DNA of 64,000 nt from Acidiphilium sp. PA. Lineage in GTDB: Bacteria > Pseudomonadota > Alphaproteobacteria > Acetobacterales > Acetobacteraceae. The notes beneath the pieces are model-generated. The model made no database searches. It saw only the letters and a list, made by a program, of their open reading frames with translations, and was not told where the DNA came from. Every line of letters starts with the position of its first letter. The first letter of the stretch is position 1. Below, piece after piece: positions 59,679-64,000 of this stretch. The translations under genes were made by a program, and so were the position numbers. The stretch spans positions 62,686 through 126,685 of the forward strand of contig NZ_JAIMBY010000006.1 of NCBI RefSeq assembly GCF_026191915.1, in the 5' to 3' direction.

Positions 59679-62068
59679 GCCGCCGATCCTTCTCGTCGTT
59701 CCGGGCATGCTGGGTACTCGTGATCGGGTTGATATCGACCACCCTGGCTGGCCGGCCGGCTCTCGCGCAGACGACAAGCGATCCGTCCTATTGGTTTCGT
59801 GTCCTCCTGCCGCCGAATCTGGTCCCGTCGCAGATCGGCCACGCGAGCTTCCGGCTTGGCTCAAATGACATTCTGATCTTTGCGGCCGACTTACCGGTCG
59901 AACTCGGGGCCCTGCAGGAGATCACCAAGATCCAGACCGCCGCCGTCCATCATCTGCCGAATGCCACGATCCTGACGATCCCCTTGCCGGCGGGGCAGGT
60001 CCTCAATGTGGTCCCGGCACAGAATTCGTTCCACGTCGTTCTGGGCAAACTGCAGGGCACCAAAGCGATCAATCCGTCCTACGCTCATGGGCACATCGTC
60101 TTCCCGACCGCTGCGCCGGGTGCGGTCATTACGGTTGCGCTGCCCGATCGAAGTGAGCCCTTGCTGGTTGGTACGGTTATGAATAATGCAGCGCTGGGGC
60201 TCGATCTGCAGGGGCCGGGTTATGCGACGATCCCGGCCGTCAGCGGCGTCGTCGTTGCCGCGTCGTCGGACGATCTGGCGATGTCTGCCGATCATGCCGG
60301 CTTCGTCCTGGCATCGAGCGATCCGGCCGCCCCGCTGGCGGTCGGCAATCCGCCGGTTTCAGGCACTCTCACGGCTTCGCCAGATCACATCGGGGGGCTC
60401 GATCTGCCGCATGGCACGATCCAGGCGCTGCGGGCGCGGATGGAACAGGCGCAACGCCGTGTTGCCGCGGCACCGCCATTGGCGCGCCGCGCTCAATCGT
60501 TGCGGCTCGCACGCGTGTTGCTCTCCCTCGGTCTTGGTCCCGAGGCAGAGGGCGTCTTGGTCGATATGCTCCGCAGTGATCCTGCCGCCGCCGATGACCC
60601 GCAGCGGCTCGCTCTGCTTGCGGTTGCAAGCGTGCTAGCTCACCGGCCTCTGCCGCACGCGGCGGCAACGTCACCGCCGGCGTTGGCCACACCGACGGAC
60701 CGACTTTGGCGTGGACTTGCACGCGCCGAGCAGGGCGATGTGATCAAGGCTGCGCCCATGATCACACCCGGATTGCCGCGCCTGATCGCGGCACCGGTAT
60801 TGCTCCGGCACGAGGTGGCGCCGCTCACCGCTGAAACACTGATCGCGGCCGGGGACGTCGCGCCGGCTAAAACCCTGCTCGAAGCCATGCCGCACGACCG
60901 CAATCTGGCTCTCGCGCGGGCCGAACTACGCGAGTCCGAACATCACCCGCACGCGGCCTTGCGCGCCTATCATGCGCTGCTCGACAGTCCAGACCAACGG
61001 ACGGCGGGCATCGCCCGGTATCGATGGATCATGCTGCGGGTTCAACTCCATCAGATCGATGCCCGCACCGCCGCCGCGTCGCTCGGACGGCACGTCTATG
61101 AATGGCGCGCGCCGCGTCATGAGCTCAACGTCCGAATCGCGATGGCGCGCCTGTCGGCCACCGCCGGCCAGTGGCCGCAGGCTTTCGCCGATCTGGGGCG
61201 GGCTAGTCACCTGTTTCCCGGCCAGACCTCAAAAATCCTGTCGGTCCGCCAGGAATTGTTCAAGGAAATGATCGCATCGCACGCGTTGAAGACATTATCG
61301 CCGCTGGCCGCCGTCACTGTCATCAACGAGAACCTCGACCTTGTCCCGCCTGGTGATGCCGGGGTGCCGATCCTCGGTATACTGTCCGATCGGCTGATCG
61401 CGTTGGGACTGCCGGATCAGGCTGCGGGCGTCCTGCGCCAGCTCATCGCGCATTCATCCGACGACGAGACGCGGGCGCATGCAGGCTATGTCCTTGCCGG
61501 TCTGGAACTTACGGCGCATCACCTCGCCAAGGCCCAGGCCGCGCTGACTGCAACCGAATTTCCCGATATCAGCGCGCCGCTTGCTTCATCGCGTGCACTG
61601 CTTGCAACTGAAATCGCAGCGCGCGACGGTGCTGGCCCCGATCTGACTTCCTTGACGCGCTCGCCCGATCCATCTGCCGTCCGGGTCGCAACCCAGGTCG
61701 CGGCTAAGCGGCACGATTGGCCGGCGCTCGAACAAGCGGAGCGAAAACTCGCCGCGGTCACGGTTCCGGCGACAGGCCCGCTTGATCACAAACAAGCGCA
61801 GACCATTTTGCAATGGGCCGTTGCGGCGTCTCATCTCAAAGATGGCTCAACTTTGGCGCAGCTGCGCCAGGCATACCAGTCGCGCCTGCCGGCGGGCCGG
61901 GCGGCGGACCTGTTCGCAACGATAACTGGGTCTCCCTTGCCGGCGCAGACCGGCCTGTCACAGGCGCTGGCTCAGATTGCGGCAATCGAACGGGTGGGAG
62001 CCACTGTCGCGGCGAAACCACACGCCGTGAAACCACCGGGCAAGTCAGCCGGTCAGTCGGAAAAATGA
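59675..62068 (+). CDS. Large secreted flagella-linked protein of unknown function
   Basis: A 797-residue protein with a signal peptide (VLVIGLISTTLAGRPALAQ, cleavage near residue 32). The first part is beta-rich (SYWFRVLLPPNLVPSQIGHA, then SNDILIFAADLPVEL). From about residue 260 it is alpha-helical and Ala/Leu-rich with TPR-like spacing (RRAQSLRLARVLLSLGLGPE). No named domain was recognised. Overlap with the MotE-like gene (ATGA) and position in the fliL operon suggest a periplasmic motor role (inference). Its 3' end overlaps a convergent methyltransferase gene by 16 nt. Confidence 0.75.
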   Translation: MSRRSFSSFRACWVLVIGLISTTLAGRPALAQTTSDPSYWFRVLLPPNLVPSQIGHASFRLGSNDILIFAADLPVELGALQEITKIQTAAVHHLPNATILTIPLPAGQVLNVVPAQNSFHVVLGKLQGTKAINPSYAHGHIVFPTAAPGAVITVALPDRSEPLLVGTVMNNAALGLDLQGPGYATIPAVSGVVVAASSDDLAMSADHAGFVLASSDPAAPLAVGNPPVSGTLTASPDHIGGLDLPHGTIQALRARMEQAQRRVAAAPPLARRAQSLRLARVLLSLGLGPEAEGVLVDMLRSDPAAADDPQRLALLAVASVLAHRPLPHAAATSPPALATPTDRLWRGLARAEQGDVIKAAPMITPGLPRLIAAPVLLRHEVAPLTAETLIAAGDVAPAKTLLEAMPHDRNLALARAELRESEHHPHAALRAYHALLDSPDQRTAGIARYRWIMLRVQLHQIDARTAAASLGRHVYEWRAPRHELNVRIAMARLSATAGQWPQAFADLGRASHLFPGQTSKILSVRQELFKEMIASHALKTLSPLAAVTVINENLDLVPPGDAGVPILGILSDRLIALGLPDQAAGVLRQLIAHSSDDETRAHAGYVLAGLELTAHHLAKAQAALTATEFPDISAPLASSRALLATEIAARDGAGPDLTSLTRSPDPSAVRVATQVAAKRHDWPALEQAERKLAAVTVPATGPLDHKQAQTILQWAVAASHLKDGSTLAQLRQAYQSRLPAGRAADLFATITGSPLPAQTGLSQALAQIAAIERVGATVAAKPHAVKPPGKSAGQSEK

Positions 62069-62784
62069 TCTGAAAGCCCGGCGCCATCGCGCAGGATCGC
62101 CTCTGCCCCGGGCGTGAAGCCGTTATCGTCATGGAGGATCAGGCCCGGTTGCAGCGTCACCGGACCGCGCGCCTGTTTTTTCGATTGAATGATGACCAGT
62201 TTGGCAGCCCGACCGCGCCGCGGCCAGAACGGTACGATCCGGCAGGCCCCGAACCCCGCCCGGGTCATGGCGACGAGACACTGATCGATCGACCCTGCCG
62301 GCAGAATAAAGGTCAACGTCCCATGAAACCTGACGACCGTACCCAGCGCTGCGGCCCAATCAGCCAATAATCCGCCGCCAGCGCGGTGAGCGGTGCGACG
62401 TCCCGCATCGGGCGAGGGTGTATCGAGCAGCGAACGCCAGGGCGGGTTCGCAAAGGCGTGATCGAACGGCTGGCTGATGGGCAGGCGGATGACGTCGGCC
62501 GCCACCGCGTGCAATGCCGTCATCGCGTTGATCCGGAAATTATCGGCCGCAAGCGCGGCAAGGCCGGGGTCGCGCTCGATCCCGATCCCTTCGAGCCCGC
62601 TAACCCGGTAGCCGAGGCAGAGCAGACCAGCGCCGGCGCCAGTGCCGGCTTCGATGACGCGCTGCCCCGCGCGGGCCGGGATCATGGCGGCCAGAAGCAC
62701 CGGCTCGAGCCCGCTTCGATGCCCGCGTGCCGTCTGCCGATACTGCAGTTTGCCGCCAAGCAGTGTTCCCGCCGTGTAGGTCAC
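62053..62784 (-). CDS. TrmN6-like tRNA/rRNA adenine N6-methyltransferase
   Basis: SAM-dependent methyltransferase of 243 residues. It has YRQTARGHRSGLEPVLLAA (the TrmN6-type start), the SAM motif VIEAGTGAGAGLLCLG, and the catalytic NPPW in FDHAFANPPWRSL. It likely modifies an adenine in tRNA(Val) or another RNA; the exact site is inferred from family. It overlaps DUF2007 upstream by 4 nt and the convergent secreted-protein gene by 16 nt. Confidence 0.85.
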   Translation of the reverse strand: MTYTAGTLLGGKLQYRQTARGHRSGLEPVLLAAMIPARAGQRVIEAGTGAGAGLLCLGYRVSGLEGIGIERDPGLAALAADNFRINAMTALHAVAADVIRLPISQPFDHAFANPPWRSLLDTPSPDAGRRTAHRAGGGLLADWAAALGTVVRFHGTLTFILPAGSIDQCLVAMTRAGFGACRIVPFWPRRGRAAKLVIIQSKKQARGPVTLQPGLILHDDNGFTPGAEAILRDGAGLSDHFSD

Positions 62785-62987
62785 GCTTCGCCCGCTTCCT
62801 GCAGCACGCGCCTTGCCTGCGCGGCCTCATCCACGGCGACGGCGATCCGGCGCGGGAACATGCCGATGTTACCCTCGGTGGCGGCGATATTCTGGTCCAG
62901 CATCACCGGCGAAAGTCCGGCATCGCGCAGGAGTGCCATCAGAAAACTGAGCCGTATCGTGTCGTTCGATGCGATGATCACTTCCAT
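62781..62987 (-). CDS. DUF2007 domain small protein
   Basis: A 68-residue protein of the DUF2007 (putative signal-transducing) family. It begins MEVIIASNDTIRLSFLMALL, has MLDQNIAATEGNIGMFPRRI, and ends with a helix VAVDEAAQARRVLQEAGEA. The function is unknown. The ATG at 62987 fits the family start; a longer in-frame start is unlikely. It is translated ahead of the methyltransferase and is divergent from the polyprenyl synthase gene, a neighbourhood seen in alphaproteobacteria. Confidence 0.85.
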   Translation of the reverse strand: MEVIIASNDTIRLSFLMALLRDAGLSPVMLDQNIAATEGNIGMFPRRIAVAVDEAAQARRVLQEAGEA

Positions 62988-63085
62988 GCTGCGGTTCGTG
63001 CTCCCTGAGTTGCGTCGCGCGCCGGCGCCCGCTCGCCTTGACCCTCGATGATCGAGGCCGATATGCTGTAGCGATCGTCGATAAC

Positions 63086-64000
63086 ATGACAAGGTTGAAA
63101 CCGCCTGTGGATGGTCTGCTGACTTCAGAGCCCGATGCCGTCACGACCAGCGCCCCGGCCGGGGGCGATGCGCTGCAGCGGCTCGCGTCATTGCTCGCGG
63201 GCGATCTGGCCGCCACCAACGCCGCGATCATCGCGCGCATGGCCAGCGAGGTCGAACTGATCCCCCAACTGGCCGCACATCTCATTGCAGCCGGCGGCAA
63301 GCGATTGCGGCCATTGCTGACCTTGGCATCGGCCCGCCTCTGCGGCTACCGGGGCGAGCGTCACGTGCGGCTCGCCGCATGTGTTGAGTTCATCCATACC
63401 GCGACTTTGCTGCATGACGACGTGGTCGATGAAAGTGATCTCCGGCGCGGCCTTGCGAGTGCCAATGCCGTATTCGGCAACAAGGCCTCGGTCCTGGTTG
63501 GCGATTTCCTGTTCGCCCGCGCGTTCGAATTGATGGTGGCGGACGGATCGCTCGAAGTCCTGCGCATCCTGTGCAACGCCTCCGCCACGATTGCCGAGGG
63601 TGAGGTTCTGCAGCTATCGACTCAGAACGATCTGGGTACCGATATCCCGCGCTATTTCAAGGTGATCGAAGGTAAAACCGCCGCATTGTTCGCCGCCGCG
63701 TGCGAGGTCGGCGCGGTCGTGGCGCAGCGCGATGCCGCGACCTGTGCCGCGCTATCGGCGTATGGTTCGGCTCTGGGCATGGCGTTCCAACTGATCGATG
63801 ACGCGCTGGATTACGCGGCTGACCAGGATGAGCTCGGCAAGACGGTGGGTGATGACTTCCGCGAAGGCAAGCTGACCTATCCGGTCCTGATCGCCTATGC
63901 CGATGGCGATGCTCAGGAAAGACGGTTCTGGCAGCGCACCATCGAAGCCGGCGATCAGAGCGATGCAGACTTAAAGACGGCGTTCGACCTGATCGCCCGG
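63086..64000 (+). CDS. ispB: Polyprenyl (octaprenyl-type) diphosphate synthase, partial at 3' end
   Basis: Trans-isoprenyl diphosphate synthase making the quinone side chain. It is open to the window edge (305 codons, no stop), so a short C-terminal piece is missing. The first Asp-rich motif DDVVDESDLRRG is at residues 111-122 and the second, DDALDYAADQDELGKTVGDD, begins at 238. GGKRLRPLLTLASARLCG binds the diphosphate. The chain length (octa-, nona- or decaprenyl) cannot be read from this. ATG at 63086. Confidence 0.92.
   Translation, partial: MTRLKPPVDGLLTSEPDAVTTSAPAGGDALQRLASLLAGDLAATNAAIIARMASEVELIPQLAAHLIAAGGKRLRPLLTLASARLCGYRGERHVRLAACVEFIHTATLLHDDVVDESDLRRGLASANAVFGNKASVLVGDFLFARAFELMVADGSLEVLRILCNASATIAEGEVLQLSTQNDLGTDIPRYFKVIEGKTAALFAAACEVGAVVAQRDAATCAALSAYGSALGMAFQLIDDALDYAADQDELGKTVGDDFREGKLTYPVLIAYADGDAQERRFWQRTIEAGDQSDADLKTAFDLIAR

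Noticed and set aside
1-64000. tRNA, rRNA, CRISPR array, insertion sequence or prophage
   Set aside because: I looked for CCA-ended cloverleaf genes, regularly spaced repeats, transposase or integrase motifs and phage structural genes, and recognised none. A tRNAscan or IS search could still find something missed by eye.

Overview
The window is GC-rich bacterial chromosome with about sixty tightly packed genes, many joined by ATGA, GTGA or TGATG overlaps. Family content points to an alphaproteobacterium, most likely a flagellated member of the Acetobacteraceae (an Acidiphilium/Acidocella-like genus). The supports are UPF0262, an alphaproteobacterial SOS box (GAAC-N7-GAAC) at an imuA-imuB-dnaE2 cassette, flagellar genes of the fliL/DUF6468/MotE type, and a dispersed A/T-tract repeat that I associate with this family from memory. 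The genus is an inference; no rRNA or tRNA gene was seen.

Layout. 1-5.6 kb: DUF983, UPF0262, mtnA (methionine salvage), a DUF2272 lipoprotein bracketed by inverted repeat arms, rarA and an RluC-type pseudouridine synthase. 5.6-11.5 kb: tamA-tamB outer-membrane assembly pair. 11.6-14.8 kb (minus): patatin phospholipase, SDR, and an ArsR regulator with an Old Yellow Enzyme reductase behind a tandem operator. 14.8-18.0 kb (minus): pstS-pstC-pstA without pstB, with a candidate Pho box, a terminator-like attenuator and a composite repeat inside the operon. 18-21 kb: a split chromate transporter and two unknowns. 20.7-25 kb: CinA/PncC, pgpA and a lytic transglycosylase (minus), then dapA-smpB (plus). 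25-30.4 kb: cupin, sulfite-oxidase-like protein, peroxiredoxin, a GT2-GtrA fusion with a GT39 transferase, and a threonine-dehydratase-like enzyme. 30.4-32.4 kb: motB-motA.

33.2-43.9 kb is the most distinctive block. It is a co-directional run of a type I secretion ABC exporter with a degenerate C39 domain, an HlyD adaptor, a Sel1-repeat protein, a 975-residue two-module glycosyltransferase, a protein with a clostridial hydrophobic-W (ChW)-like motif, and a GT4 glycosyltransferase, ending in an overlap with upp. It reads as an export-plus-glycosylation locus whose substrate is not in the window.

44.7-49 kb: agmatinase; then a CDF metal exporter and a NicO-like His-rich membrane protein behind a MerR-type (CadR/PbrR-like) promoter with a 19-bp spacer; then a PiT-family permease. 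49.2-52.6 kb (minus): flgF-flgG-flgA-flgH. 52.7-57.8 kb: SOS mutagenesis cassette imuA-imuB-dnaE2. 57.9-62.1 kb: fliL, DUF6468, a MotE-like protein and a large orphan secreted protein, probably one flagellar operon. 62-64 kb: a TrmN6-like methyltransferase and DUF2007 (minus), divergent from a polyprenyl diphosphate synthase cut by the window edge.

No insertion sequence, prophage, CRISPR array or tRNA was recognised. Repeats are confined to one family of A/T-tract arms (seven copies) and one GC-rich double hairpin.
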